Positions 1 to 12,219 of a stretch of 64,000 nucleotides of DNA are shown piece by piece. Below the pieces are notes generated by a model. The model was not told the origin of the DNA. It was given only the letters and a program-made list of their open reading frames with translations, and ran no database searches. Source of the DNA: Euglena gracilis (Eukaryota > Euglenida > Euglenophyceae > Euglenales); assembly GCA_039621445.1 (NCBI GenBank), contig CP154954.1, positions 75,342,634 to 75,406,633 of the forward strand. The letters are read 5' to 3'. How positions within the stretch are numbered: the stretch's first letter is position 1; each line of letters begins with the position of its first letter. The translations under genes and the position numbers were made by a program.

Positions 1-239
1 ATTCCAGCAGAAGGATTAGGATTAACATAAAAAACATTTTGTGTTTGTTGTAGTGGCACACAGCATATTTCGTTTGCACGGTTTTTCAGAACTTCAACAG
101 TTTTTTCAAGCTTTGTTGCATTGTGATTAGGGAAATTCCAAGGTTGGTTCCAGGCACCCTGGGTGACTTGTTTGATCCAAGCCAGTGGCAGGGCCTGCAG
201 GCCGAGCCTCCAGGTAACTGTGGAGGTTGTAAGGCCAAC

Positions 240-268
240 ACCCCGAACACACACGCGCGCGCGCGCGC

Positions 269-352
<84 letters not shown>

Positions 353-373
353 GCGCGCGCACACACACACACA

Positions 374-405
<32 letters not shown>

Positions 406-461
406 CACGCACACACACACACGCGCGCGCGCGCGCAACACACACACACACACACAAGTGC
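240..461. repeat. CGCA/CACA microsatellite
   Basis: Alternating blocks of (CGCA)n, (CG)n and (CA)n run for about 220 bases. All long open frames over it are Arg/Thr/His or Cys/Val repeats created by the microsatellite and are not genes. Confidence 0.97.
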
Positions 462-534
462 GACACCTCGGGCTCCGCACATTGCAATTGTGAGGTCATG
501 CCTCACAATTGCAAAGTGCGGAGCCCGAGGTGTC
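462..534. repeat. Near-perfect 34-bp-arm hairpin
   Basis: Two 34-base arms (462-495 and 501-534) are reverse complements with one mismatch around a 5-base loop. The hairpin starts directly where the microsatellite ends. It could be a tiny foldback element or a replication-derived palindrome; no coding content. Confidence 0.9.
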
Positions 535-2680
535 CCTTTTTCCTTTTAGGTTTACCTCGAGGGAGTAGGGTTGGCCCTCATGATCAATTCCTCCCAGGTC
601 GTGCCTCCCGGGAGACCTAAGATGTTGCTTGGGGCTTTAGCCGTCGGAAAAAGAAATTGTTTTCGTGGGACTCGAAAAGGCCCCATTTCGTACGAGGTGG
701 GCTACTGTATACAGCTTTTTGGGCCCCCCTCCTTCCACCCCCCATGAGCGGACCCCTGGAAAGGGATCCCAAGGATGCGTCAGGGCATACCTCCCACAGA
801 CCAGGTCTGTGCCTGGTATCCCTCTGAACAGAATGCCTGGCCCAGAAAAGGAAGCGGGCATAGCCGTTGTAGGGGGCTTTGCTCCAGGCGTATAATTTCT
901 TGGACACCGAAGGCCGAGGGCGAAGCACAAATGCCTTGTGAGCCCGACCCCCCCCACCCGTAAAGGAAAATTTGTGTTCAAGAGCCCTCGGCCTGAAGAA
1001 GATGGGGGCTAGGGGTGGCAGAGGGGGGGAGCGGAGGAGCAAGAAGCCACGTCGCCCTTTCGGAGCAGCATTGCCAGCCAACTCTGGCGAGGCGGCGATA
1101 AGCGGGGACTCCTGCCCAGCGTGGCGAGCAATCGCACAGCACCGCCGGCGAGCAAGGCATGGCCTCACAAGGTCCTTCCTTGTGCTTCGCCCTCGTTGTC
1201 CCTTCCACCCTTGTCGGTTTTTTCCCTCGAGGGAGTGCGATTCTCCGAAATAATGCCAGCGCGGCTTCACGTCAAAAAAAAACCGCCAAAGTTGCCGGAA
1301 ACTGCGGTTACAGGGAAATTTTGTTCAAATTTGCGGCATTTTTTTATAAATCGAAACTATTTCCACAAAGCGGAAATTGGAGAAAATTTGGCACCTAAAA
1401 AGAGCCCAGAAAATACCGAGTTTTATCAAACATTGTAAAGATTGGTAAATTTTGCAATAAAATGGCGGAATAAACCGCCTTCGTTACCTTTTTTTTTTTG
1501 AAACGTTCACGACGGGCTGGAACTCATTGTTCATTTTTCCATTTCATTTCCATTGCAGGTTTATGCGGGAAAATTGTGTAAAAAATTGCGAGCAAAATTT
1601 GGACACACATTTTGGAAAATGTGGGGAAATGCGGCATTCAAAAAAAAATTGGGGACATCAATTCCCCCCTTGACTGTGATAAAGACAATTTTTTTTTGGT
1701 TGGGCTCATAATTTTTTTAAAAAAAGTGGTTTAGGTTCGTTGAGCTCATGAAATATTTTTCCCCCAGTTCCCTTATCCTTTGGGGAGGACGAATGCCACA
1801 TACCATCCCAACTTGTTCCGTTTTGGTTTTTTGACAGAAGCTTGGCCCAGAGAAATTGTGACAGACGTGCCTGTATCAGCGTCGAATGCCTTCGCTGCAC
1901 CACATTGCTCATGGAAAATGTGTTCTAACCCACACATGCTTCATTTATTCAGCTCGCTCATTTTGAATCCGAGAAAAACGTTACGCCCAACCACATGGGT
2001 ACGGGAAAAATGCAACCGGCAGGGGTATCATGCACAACCCATGTCAAGCAAAGGGGGGCTTTCCGTCCGACTGGCAACTTGGAACACATACCCCATGGGA
2101 AGGGGCTGCAGCGACGTTTCTCAAACCGGGTCATTTCCTCAAGCATGCTGCATCCCTTGCCTTGCTCAGCAGGCATCAGAAAACGCAGATTTCTACAGGG
2201 TACAAAAATTTGTTGCGACACATCCGTTCCGCAGATCCTGTCCAGGGATTTTTTGTTTAAGCCTGGGGGGCCCCTTTGGGGTCCAAAGTTAGAAAAAAAT
2301 CCCTGACCCTGTCCGAGGTTCTTCACAACAATGGAGATTTGCGCAGATTGTCCTTCAAAGAGGGACAGTCCTCCCGCGGAGATGAAAGCACATGATTCAG
2401 CCCAGGAGGGGAAAAAATATGACACTGTGAAATATAAGAGGTGGTGCCCGTCAGTAATAAGCATTTTGTTGACCAAAAAATCCAAAAAAGACCAAAAATT
2501 GACAGAATCTTAAATCTTCTTGGAAAATCGGGGCCAAAAACAAGGAATTTTTCAAAGTCAAAAAACTCTCCAGCAAAAACCCAAAAATTGCCAGAAAAAC
2601 ACTAAAAAAAGCAACCCCCCCAAAAACAAAAATTTTTGCCAAAACAAAAAAACAACAACGAATTTGCAATTTTCCCCCCG
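535..2680. other. No gene recognised
   Basis: GC-rich to about 1250, then AT-rich with many homopolymer runs. Open frames exist on both strands but conflict and resemble no family I know. Possible intron or intergenic DNA. Confidence 0.5.
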
Positions 2681-2685
2681 TGACC

Positions 2686-3204
2686 AGGCTTTTGCTTAAG
2701 GACCCCTGGGGGGGGGGGTACTGGCTAGCCAATCGGCTAGACACTGGAAAAAGTGGACTAGCTAGACCCCCCCTCCCCCCCGGGGGGGGGTCCCCCCGGA
2801 CTGGAAAAATGAGGTTTTTAACAGGTTTTTTGGCTGATTTTGTTCCAAAAATTCCCAAAAATGGCCAAAAACGGGCATTTTTGGCCATTTTTGGGGGTCC
2901 CAAAAAAAATTTTCGGCGCTTCGCGCCGGTCACTGGAAAAAAAAAATTCCACAAGCTAGCCCTGCTAGCAGACCCCCCCCGGGGTGGTATGCTAGAAAAA
3001 CCACTAGCCAAATTTGGACTACCTTCAGTCCACCCCCCCCCACCCGGTGGTACTGCAATCCCTTAAGCAAAAGCCTGCCCGTGACCCAGTGGACCAGTGG
3101 ACCCCCCCAGGGGGGTCCACTAGGATTTCCACCAGCCAAATTTGGACTAGCCGCAGTCCACCCCCCCCCACCGGGAGGTATTGCGAACCCTTAAGCAAAA
3201 GCCT
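2686..3204. mobile_element. C-tract MITE with AGGCTTTTGCTTAAGG ends
   Basis: The 16-base sequence at 2686-2701 recurs in inverted orientation at 3061-3076 and again at 3189-3204. The interior holds C/G homopolymers, 'tggactag' repeats and a GGCGCTTCGCGCC hairpin (2915-2927). The two right ends suggest a tandem or partly duplicated element. No coding potential is seen. Confidence 0.75.
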
Positions 3205-3477
3205 ATTCGGATTGAATCCTTTGATTCTCGAGAACAAGCAGTTCCTCATCTTTTTGCCCAAAGGTGACCAAGCAAAACCAATGCATCCCTGCGGTCGAAA
3301 AAAAAAGGGCAGGGTCACGGAATCGAAGAGCTACTGCTTTCCCAAGCGCTGAAACATGGGCGGAAGTATCTCAGCAAGTGACGGTCAGCCTAAAAAGGGG
3401 CCCCCTTGGCAAACAACGCTGCCTTGCACACACCTCCCACACGCGCGCACGCACGCACGCACGCATGCACGCACGCA

Positions 3478-3906
3478 CCCGCCCCCCCCCCCTTGTCCAC
3501 CGACCGGGTTCCTGCAACCCCCGACCAGGGGGGGGGGGTCGTACACCCCCCACAACCTGCAACCCCCGACCGGGGGGTGGTCATACCACTAGGGGCCAAA
3601 ACAAAACCAAAAACCAAAAAAGGTGCAATTTCATAACGGTAATATTCCTCCCCATTAGGTGAGGGACCAATGCCATCACTACACTCAAACAAAACAGGAC
3701 TCCCCGGAGGGAACATGACGAACACTCAATGGACAGAAAAAAAAAAAAAAAAGCTGGTCAATAAGCACATGAGAGGAAAAATTTTGGTGGTCACCTGCAA
3801 CCCCCGACCAGGGAGGGTGGTCGTACACCCCCCTCAACCTGCAACCCCCGACCGGGGGGTGGTCGGTATATAGGGGTGGTCGGTGGACAAGGGGGGGGGG
3901 GGCGGG
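3478..3906. mobile_element. MITE inserted in a CGCA microsatellite
   Basis: The ends at 3478-3506 and 3878-3906 are inverted copies: a C/G tract, then TTGTCCACCGACC. Both flanks are CGCA microsatellite (3440-3477 and 3907-3927), so the element appears to have entered the repeat. The interior contains two copies of a CCTGCAACCCCCGACC unit. It shares this unit and end plan with the element at 28223-28364. Confidence 0.8.
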
Positions 3907-3908
3907 CA

Positions 3909-3978
<70 letters not shown>
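3907..3978. repeat. CGCA then CA microsatellite
   Basis: A short (CGCA)n is followed by about 25 CA units. Confidence 0.97.
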
Positions 3979-3979
<1 letters not shown>

Positions 3980-4185
3980 CAGATTCACACGACGAACCAA
4001 AACCAGCCCTCTGTCCCTGCGGTCTAAAGAGTGCATTTAAGAACAATTGGCGAGAACTGCACAATAATTGTCCTGAAAAGCGCATAGTGTGCAAATGTGC
4101 ACACATATGCCTACCCCCCCCCAGGGCGCTTGGCCCAGGCCATGGTTGAAGGCATGGCCAGGGGGCCTCAACCTTACACTACACC

Positions 4186-4503
4186 CATTAATTATTGGTG
4201 CGGGCGTCCACTAATTATTAATTAATTAATTAAATTCAACAAGCCTGGGCTGGTGTACCTCCAGCATTTGTACCTCCAGCAACGGCAGCATGCCCCTGAC
4301 AGCTTGCTGCCGTTCGAAAGGCCTGGGGAGGGGTGACACCCCATTGGGGGTGTCAGGGCCGCTGAGGCACCTGACACGTTCTGCAGGCCTCCAACAAGGC
4401 ATCCACGTGGACCCACCCTGGCTCAGATACGTAGTTTTTTCAAAAATTTTGGGGTGCACCAATAATTAATGGACGCCCAAACCAATAATCAATGGACGTA
4501 ATG
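4186..4503. mobile_element. Inverted-repeat element with AT-rich ends
   Basis: ATTAATTATTGGTG plus GGGCGTCCA at the left is matched in inverted orientation by CACCAATAATTAAT plus TGGACGCCC at the right (about 4456-4480), followed by a second ACCAATAATCAATGGACG. About 0.3 kb, non-coding interior, probably a MITE. Confidence 0.65.
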
Positions 4504-4537
4504 TAGGGGCCAAATTTGCATATTAGGAATTTCAGCA

Positions 4538-4722
4538 GCAGCAATAACAACATCATCAACAACAACAACAACAATTATGATAATAATATTAATAATGCCA
4601 ATAATGTTAACATATTGACGTTAATAATGATGATAATAATTGAAATAAATTGTAACAACAACAACAACAACAACAACAGCAACAACTCCACCACCACCAC
4701 CAACAACAACAACCACAACAAC
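4538..4722. repeat. AAC-type microsatellite
   Basis: Imperfect (AAC)n, with ATA and CCA variants, runs for about 185 bases. The Asn-rich frame over it is an artefact of the repeat. Confidence 0.95.
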
Positions 4723-4833
4723 CTTAAAAATGGGAGGGACATGATCGCAAGTTACAGCCGAAAGCCAATTTGGGGGGGGGGGCAAGTTTGTATGTAAAGC
4801 GGGTGGGGGAGGTGTATCCTATATCGAGAACTG

Positions 4834-5757
4834 TGTCCCAGACGCCGGTTCGGGCGTGAAACCTGTGCCTGGGACGCCGGTTCGGGCTACCGCCCGAACT
4901 GGCGTCCCAGGCACAGGTTTCACGCCCGAACCGGCGTCTGGGACACCGTTTTTGAAACCGTGGCTCCGGTTTCATGCCCGAACCGGCGGCTGAGGAATCA
5001 CGGCCAATTTCGCCCAAAATACCCATGTTTGGGGCAGTTTTGGGCGACTTTGGCCCAAATGGGCAGCCGGTCAAAAATGGCAGATTCCACACTTATGAAG
5101 CCATGTTACCCATCAATCGAAAGCTCTTCTCAAGGGCTTTCGACAGATGGCCACAGAATTCGGCCATCATGCACGCAGCGCTTATTTTCAGCGATCGTGT
5201 ATTCCAAAAATTGGCATCCTAATTTGTCAAATCCCACAGCTCAGGTTGCATATTGCATATCAAACGAAAAGTCTCGCCAACACCTTTCGCTTTGTACCCA
5301 CAGAACTCAGCCAGATTGCAAAGCGCTCTCAAAATCAGCGATCGCAATTTTCCGCATTTTTCGGACCCCGTTTGCATATCTGAAATTCCACTTTTCAGCT
5401 GCCATGTTGCCCATCGATTGAAAGCTCTTCTCAAGGGCATCAGCAGATGGCCTTAGATTTCTGCCATGCTGTGTGGCATTCTATTCAGATATTCTCCAAA
5501 ATTGGCCAAAAGGAAATTGTTCCTCAAAAACCCCCAATGTTTGGCCCAAGACCACCCAAAAACTGCTCAAATATGATTGCCACCTGTCTACAAACCCTTT
5601 TGGACACTTTTTGGCACTTTTATTTTGGGTCCCCCAGACGCCGGTTTCACGCCCGAACCGACGTCTGGGACGCCGGTTCGGCGCAGAAATTTCCCGCCCG
5701 AACCGGCGTCCCAGACGCCAGTTCGGGCATGCAACCGGAGCCTGCAGACACGGTTTC
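4834..5757. mobile_element. Foldback-type element related to the 28.8 kb palindrome
   Basis: The left end is a compound hairpin built from GACGCCGGTTCGGGC and its inverse (4834-4952). Similar hairpin units form the right end (5630-5757). The left GAAACCGTGGCTCCGGTT is matched in inverse near 5728-5757. The interior carries two copies, about 310 bp apart (5098 and 5408), of a block containing GAAAGCTCTTCTCAAGGGC. The GAAAGCTCTT motif is also repeated inside the 2.18 kb foldback element, so the two appear to be one superfamily. No protein recognised. Confidence 0.7.
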
Positions 5758-6287
5758 AAATAATTGTGTTCTTTCTTTGTCTGCGGCCTGCATCAATGTT
5801 GCACAAATGGGTAAACCAGGAACCCCCTGCATTCCATGGACCAGGGTACAATAATTTTTGGGGCAAAAAAACACTTCAGGCATAAAAGCTGCACACTTGT
5901 ACACGGACAAGGGCACAAAATGCAAATGTGGATGCAAGCAAACACTCCCACCCACACCCACACCCACCCCCCACCCCCCCCCCCACACACAAACACTCAC
6001 ATAGAAACGCAAAATGGTTGTTGGGCTTGTCAGAAGCAGACAAAAAATTATTGGCAGCGCTGCTGGTTTTTGGTTGCTTTACTTGGGGGCACTGGGTCAA
6101 CGATGGTTTGCAGCGGCGCGTTCGACCCAAAATGGGAGGAACATCCTTTCTGCTGGGGGACTCCAGGCCCGAGATCAGTTGCTCAGCGTGCAGTACCATT
6201 TCCGAAACCTGCCCCCCCCCCCGGAACCATCTCATCAAACCAGGCAGCAAAAACAGACATGGGAGACGTCCCCACGAGGACAGGCAG
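5758..6287. other. No gene recognised
   Basis: Mixed-composition DNA with a short CCCACA-rich stretch near 5945-6000. Open frames on both strands conflict. Confidence 0.45.
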
Positions 6288-6289
6288 CA

Positions 6290-6760
6290 AATAACCCCCC
6301 CCCCAAAATAAGACCCGGGTCTTATTTTTGGGTCCGTTGCTGGAAGCCTCCAGGGGGGTCTTATTTTGGGGGGGGTCTTATTTTTGGATTTTTTCTTGAC
6401 CGACCCGGGCCCGAAAAAATACCATTTTTCAGGTTCCCAAGAGTGCTAAAATTTTTCCTTCGGCGCTTCGCGCCATGTGTAGATTTTGTAATTTGACATT
6501 TAGCATGTTTTTTGGCACTTCAAAAACCTGAATTTTTTTGAAATTTCATCATTTTTGTGCATGAAATTGGGGTTTTTGGTAATTTTTCAGGGAAAATTTT
6601 CACCGTCCCCGGCGCTTCGCGCCGTCAAGGGGGGTCTTATTTATGGGGGGGTCTTATTTTTGGATTTTTGCTCGATCGGCCCAGGGGGGGTCTTATTTTT
6701 GGGGGGGGTCTTATTTTTGGGGGGGGGGTCTTATTTTTTGGGGGAGGTTTACGGATCCAG
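6290..6760. repeat. Repeat region of GGGGTCTTATTTTTGG units
   Basis: At least six copies of a unit of the form GGGGGGTCTTATTTTTGG, with one inverse near 6296, are spread over 470 bases. Two GGCGCTTCGCGCC hairpins (6462-6474, 6611-6623) lie among them. A diverged relative lies at 61260-61680. Likely one or more nested C-tract elements. Confidence 0.7.
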
Positions 6761-6875
6761 GTCGGAGGGGAAAAAGGGGTGTGACATTTTTGATCCCGAG
6801 CCAGCACAGAAAATTCTGACATTTGTATGGCAGCCATGAAAATTTAGCCGGGGGGGGGGGGGGCGGCCGAAAGAT

Positions 6876-8056
6876 TTGGCCGAGGCCAAGCACCTATGAC
6901 AGATTCCAAATTTTAGCCCGCGGTCGGCTGCGGTCGGCTGGGGTCGGCAGCGGTCGGCAGCGGTCGGCAAAGTAGTTGGCTGTAGGCAGGCCAACAAAAA
7001 ATGAGCATATATCACAATCACACAATCCACTGTTGCCAACTTTTGGCCACTTTTCGCTGCTTTTGGCCAGTTTTTGATGTTTTGGACTGCTTTTGGCCAC
7101 TGTTGCCAACTTTTGGTCGATTTTTGCTGCCTTTGCCCATTACTTCCTGCCTTTTGCTTTCTTTTGGTCACTTTTGTTGCTTTTGCCCACTTTTTGCTGG
7201 GCTTTGGCTGCTTTTGGCCAGCTTTTGCTTTGCTTTGACCTCTTTTGACCACTTTTGGCCTCTTTAACCCACTTTTGGCCACTTTTCTCTGCTGTTGGCC
7301 ATTTTTACCCACCGCTTTAAACGTCTTTTTGTTGCTTTTGACATGAAGAGCAGTCAAACGTGACCTAAAAATGGCCTAAAAGTGGCAAAAAAAATGGTTA
7401 AAATGGCCAAAAGTTCCAAAAGCAGACAAAAATAACAAAAAAAATGCCCAAAATGGTCCAAAAAAGCCAAAAATGGCCCAAAATGACCCTGCTTTTGGCC
7501 AATTTGGGTCATTTTAGCAGCTTTTGTTCACTTGTGGCAACAAACTGGCGCAAAATGCTCAAAATGGTCAAATTGGACCAAAAAGAGACCAAAAAATGGG
7601 CAAAAATAGCAAAAAGAAAAGGTCGAAAATGGCTCTAAATGGTCAAAAATGGCCCAAAATGGCCCAAAATGGCCAAAGAGCAGGACAAAATGGCCCAAAA
7701 TTACAAGAAGTGGGCAAAAAGTGGCCAAAAAATGTCAAAATAGGTCAAAATGGGTGAATTATGGTGACAAATGGGCCAAAAGGGACAAAAGCGACCAAAA
7801 ATGGCCAAACGTGGCCAAAAATGACAACATGAGCCAGATGAGCCAGAAAAATCTCAACATCTGGGATAAAAATGAGCCTAATTCCTCATTCTCACTGAAA
7901 AATTGACATCAATTAGAAAAAAAAGTTGCGCGGTCGGCTGCGGTCGGCTGCGGTCGGCTGCGGTCGGCACCCCATCTATGACAGTCCTGAAACCCGCGGT
8001 CGGCCGCGGTCGGCTGCGGTCGGCTGCGGTCGGCATAGGTGCCTGGCCGAGGCCAA
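6876..8056. mobile_element. 1.2 kb element with GCGGTCGGCT arrays at its ends
   Basis: TTGGCCGAGGCCAAGCACC at the left is matched in inverse by GGTGCCTGGCCGAGGCCAAA at the right. Inside each end is an array of the decamer GCGGTCGGCT (five units at 6921-6968, eight or nine at 7930-8035), in the same orientation at both ends. The interior is a diffuse inverted repeat: TTTTGGCCAC-type units in 7030-7345 and CCAAAATGGC-type units in 7360-7830. No transposase seen, so non-autonomous. Confidence 0.75.
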
Positions 8057-8170
8057 ATTCGCCTTTGTTTTTTCACCGACTTGCAGAGGAACAAATATGT
8101 TGTTATGTAGGTGGTTAGGGTGAGAGGTTGGAGCAGGTTGGGGCTAGGATTTAGGACGTTGGGCCATAAA

Positions 8171-9436
8171 TTAATCAGGGATCCTCACACGTCCGTGCTG
8201 GCCGAGGCCAAAATGTATCCGTGATTTTCCGTGATTTTCCGTGAATTTCCTGTTTCTGGAAAAAGTCAAGGGCCACATTCCATTCTGCACTGGAGCCAGA
8301 TTTGGGCGGTTGTGGCAGCAGATCGTTTCTCCATAGTATAGTTCTGGAATCCCCCAGTTCCCATCCACACCTGCAGGGGGGGGGGGGAATGCAACTGGGC
8401 CCTTCAAATTATGCAAGTCAAAAAAATGCAAAAAAAAATGCAAAAAAATGCAAAAAAATGCAACTTGCATGAAAACCCTGAGAAAAAGCTGGAATATAAC
8501 AGAGCTTTGCTGCCTAAGATCAAAAAAAATTTCCAGGGCAAAATATTTTATGCAAAAAAATGCCAAAAAAAATGCAAAAAAATCCATAATTATGGCAACC
8601 AACAACAACAAAATTTTTTTCCAGGGCAAAATATTTTATGTAGAAAATGCAAAAATATGCAAAAAAATTCAAACATATGGCAACCAACTACAAAAAATTT
8701 TTCCGGGGAAAATATTTTATGCAAAAAAAATGCAAAAAAATGCAAAAAAAATGCAAATTTCGGGAAAAGCCGATTATGCAAAAAAATGCAAATTATGCAA
8801 GTTGCATTTCCCCCCCCCTGACACCTGTATATGAAAATAAAAAACGCACAGGAGGGGGAAAAACAACCTTTTGTCCTTGAATTTTTTTCTTGATTGCCCC
8901 TAAATGGGTTGCCAAAACCCTGTCAGCAGACCAATATAGCGATCGACCCTTCTGCATGCAGCCTGGGCGGAAAGGTGGAAGGTCACAAAACCCACACGCC
9001 CTTAACTTGTGTGTATTTCTGGAGAACACCTCTGATGCTTTTGAGGTCCAATTTTGTGACCAAGAGACCAGAATGGAGGAAAACGGCCACAAAATCATCT
9101 GTGATTGTCTGGGTGAGGTTTTGCTTCTTCACCGACTCCCGAAAATCCAACTGCTTCAGTGGGGTGTCTTGGCTAGGAAGAAAAATTTACAAAAAATGAA
9201 TTGGACGACATAGTCTGTTTGGAAAGGCAGAGAATGTGCAAAACATCCATCAAAATGTATCTGCACAAACAAAACACATTCAAAAAAAGACCAAAATTTT
9301 TTTCCGAACCCTCCTACTCATCTGTGAATTTCCGTGATTTTCCGCGATTTCCGTGAAAATAGCCTTCCGCCCATTTCCGTGATCCTCCGTGAATTTCCGT
9401 GAATTTCCTTTTCAGGACGTGTGATCCCTGAATTAA
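8171..9436. mobile_element. Element with TTTCCGTGA subterminal repeats
   Basis: TTAATCAGGGATCCTCACAC at 8171 is matched in inverse by GTGTGATCCCTGAATTAA at the right (9415-9436). Several TTCCGTGATTTTCCGTGA units lie just inside both ends. The interior includes a nested C-tract element (8368-8828) and about 500 bases of ordinary-complexity DNA with no recognisable protein. Confidence 0.75.
8368..8828. mobile_element. Nested C-tract element rich in AAAAAATGC units
   Basis: The ends (CACACCTGCA then G-tract then GAATGCAACT at the left; AGTTGCATTT then C-tract then TGACACCTGT at the right) are imperfect inverted copies. The interior is a degenerate tandem array of AAAAAATGC. It lies wholly within the larger 8171-9436 element, so it inserted later. 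Confidence 0.65.
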
Positions 9437-9559
9437 TTAATTAGGACATAGACCAAAAATGAGCCCTAACTTAGACCCAAATTTAGGCCCCTTCCCCCCT
9501 CACCACTCCACTAGGTCCCCCCTCGGGGAGGGGGGGTGGAGCAAAATTCTTTCATCTCG

Positions 9560-9560
<1 letters not shown>

Positions 9561-9630
<70 letters not shown>

Positions 9631-9655
9631 TATATATATATAGATATATATATAT
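9561..9655. repeat. AT microsatellite
   Basis: (AT)n with a few GATA interruptions, about 95 bases. Confidence 0.97.
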
Positions 9656-9670
9656 TTAATCAGCATCTCC

Positions 9671-9935
9671 CCAGACCCGACGCCCACACTTGTGTCGCGG
9701 TCCCCACTCGGTTCGCCGTCAGCGCGGCGCAACTGCCCGGCGGCGGGACCAGAATCCAAAGCCGACCGCCGCCCCGGCCGCGGCTGCGCATCCAGCGGGC
9801 GTCAGCGTGGCCGGGGCGGGGGGCGGGGGCGTGCCATCTCTCGCACGGGCGGGCTGGGCAGGGGTTGGGTTGGCAGGGGCCCCCGGTGCGCTCGGGAGAG
9901 AACAGGACTCGCGGCGTGAGGGGGAAACAGGTGGC
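9671..9935. other. GC-rich island between microsatellites
   Basis: About 265 bases of very GC-rich, non-homopolymer DNA between an AT and a GATA microsatellite. All frames are open and low in complexity (Ala/Gly/Arg/Pro), so coding cannot be told from composition. It could be a GC3-rich exon like those at 58.8-62.6 kb or a CpG island; I recognise no protein. Confidence 0.35.
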
Positions 9936-9944
9936 AAACAGTGT

Positions 9945-10040
9945 GTATATATCTATATATAATATATAATAGATATAAATATAGATATAGATATAGATAT
10001 AGATATACAGATATATATCTGTATATAAATATAGATATAC

Positions 10041-10115
<75 letters not shown>

Positions 10116-10116
10116 C
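9945..10116. repeat. GATA microsatellite
   Basis: ATAGAT-type repeats become a pure (GATA)n tract of about 20 units at 10036-10116. Confidence 0.97.
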
Positions 10117-10218
10117 ACCCATAATACATACGTATGTTAATAATAATAAAAATGATAAAAAAAAGTCCGCCTTCTGCTTCAAGGGACCGACAATGTGATT
10201 GCTTCTCTGTCCCCCAAA

Positions 10219-10712
10219 TATAACCCCCCTTGCTGTAACCCCCAAATATAACCCCCCCCCTTTTTCACTGATGGACTGTTTGTTTGGCACCTTTTATCCC
10301 TTCTTCTGGCCTGGTGCTGCTTTTCGCTGCTGGCCCTTTTTGTCTGTGAGGGTGCCCATCCTGCAGTGCCGGCACCGTGTGGCACTGCGTGGGCACTGCG
10401 TGACACCCCCGGCACTGCGCTCCCGGCACTGTGGGCCGTTAAACCACTTGTTTGTTTTTTTTGCATCATTGGCTGTTGGGGCCATCAAAGGCAATTCTGG
10501 ATGTTTTGTGCAACTTTTTTGCCTTTTTGGGTCGCTTTGGCCACGTCTGGCTAGAAATATCGAACAATGACCAAAAAATGCATGCAAAAAAGCTGCATCA
10601 TTGATCATTATTGATCATTGAAGGTGCTTGCATGCGGGTTAAACGGCCCACAGTGGCCCAAAATCCAGGGCTGGGGGGGGGGGCTATTTTGGGGGGGATT
10701 ATAATTCAGAAA
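10219..10712. mobile_element. Possible C-tract element
   Basis: CCCAAATATAACCCCCC units at 10208-10262 are loosely matched in inverse by the G-tract/CTATTTTGG block at 10671-10712. The interior has repeated GCACTGCG/GGCACTG words. The right part is followed by the hairpin CCGGCGCTGTGCGCCGG (10762-10778). Ends are imperfect. Confidence 0.4.
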
Positions 10713-10779
10713 TTTTTTTTGGGATTTTGGGGCAGAAATCCAAAATAGAAAATTTTTTCTTCCGGCGCTGTGCGCCGGA

Positions 10780-11905
10780 AAATGCGTCAAAAATGCCTTT
10801 TTCCTCACCTTTGAGCATATTGCACATTTTATGATGCTTGGTTGTTCTCAGGCGGGCGGCTTCGCATTTAAAGGTTTTTTCTTTGAAATGAGCGCATTTG
10901 CGCAGCTTTGCAATTTTTGCGATATTTCTGGAACCCTGTACCCTGACAGACAAAAAAATTTATGAACTGTTGCAACCCTGTGTTGAAGGGATGTAACTCC
11001 CGGCAGTTTGGTACGCATGTTGCTTACCGGGTGACGCGAAGAGGGCGGAGGGTGAGATTGGTGTGTATGTGAAACAGGTGGGAAACACACACCCGCTGTT
11101 GCGATAATTGGTACTGGTGCTGACGTGGTGACTGAACTGGCTTGGGTAATGCAGCCACCCAGAAAGACACACGTAGCCTCATTGCATCACACACTACAGA
11201 CTACATTTGTCAGCCGTCATGCAACTGATGTGTGTTTGTGGGCGCATTTGCGCGCACAAAACACAAAACATTGAACTTAAAATGGCATATTTGTGGGCGC
11301 AAATGCGCCAACAAACAAATTTGTTTGTGTGTGCAAATGCGCGCACCAACCACTTGGGGAAAATGGTATGCGGATGGTTTGTGGGTTTTATCCATTTTTA
11401 ATACTATTTTATTTTCTTCTGTGCTGTTCCCTCTCAGAGATAGAGAGAGATTGGAACTGTCTGAAAGCTATGCATTGTCATTTTGGGAGTGCATTAGCCC
11501 CAGTGGGCCATTTAACTCCCAAAGACTTCATTATCTTCCCAGATCATCTCCCCAGATTGCATTTCATACAAAGAGCTTGGCAGTCAGCAAAACCTGGTTA
11601 TTTTTGGAACCTCTTCCATCTTGGTTGACCCATTTTCTGGGTCAACAAACCAATGCACCAGCTTTCTGGAATAGCCTCTGTGGTATGCAGCACCGTCTAA
11701 ACCTGATGTCCTGCACCACCCAAGACCCCTCAAGGTGACAACGTCGTGGGAAAGGTCAGAGGACGAGAGGCCCCACCAGGCTCCCCATACAATTGGGAAA
11801 CGACAGAGGTCAAGGGTTGTCTTACCAACCCAGGGGGGGTTCGGACGGCTGCCAAAAAGGAAACAAAAATACCCTAAAACTGGCAAAATAGCGCAAATCC
11901 AACTG
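10780..11905. other. No gene recognised
   Basis: Ordinary-complexity DNA. Short words such as GGGCGCAAATGCGC recur near 11230-11345. Open frames up to 168 aa lack recognisable motifs. Confidence 0.4.
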
Positions 11906-11909
11906 GGTA

Positions 11910-12086
11910 CCTCCCCCCCCCTTGTCGTTGACACGCCAATGTTCCAGGAGAGTGCCGTTGACACGGGGGTGTGTCAACGACACGCCATGTCAATGTCACT
12001 GTGATTCAATAGGTAGTGTTCCAGAAAAGTGTCGTTGACACGGGGGGGTGTCAACGACACGCCGTGTCAACGACAAGGGGGGGAGG
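11910..12086. mobile_element. 177-bp MITE flanked by TA
   Basis: The left end CCTCCCCCCCCC followed by TTGTCGTTGACACG is matched in inverse by CGTGTCAACGACAA followed by GGGGGGGAGG. TA lies on both sides (11908-11909 and 12087-12088), as expected for a TA target duplication. The interior has two further GTTGACACGGGGG...GTGTCAACGACACG palindromes. Non-coding. Confidence 0.85.
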
Positions 12087-12219
12087 TAACAATATAATAA
12101 GGAAAGCAAATATTGGAGATAAAACCCCAAAGCACCACCTTTCCACCATTTTCAAAGTTTTTTTTTGGAAATATGTGGCAAACGTGGAGGGAAAAAAGAT
12201 GCTGGCTGGATCGCCAGGT

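Noticed and set aside
86-620. Open frames of 117-165 codons on both strands
   Set aside because: They are translations of the CGCA/CA microsatellite (repeats of Arg-Thr-His or Cys-Val) and mirror each other on the two strands.
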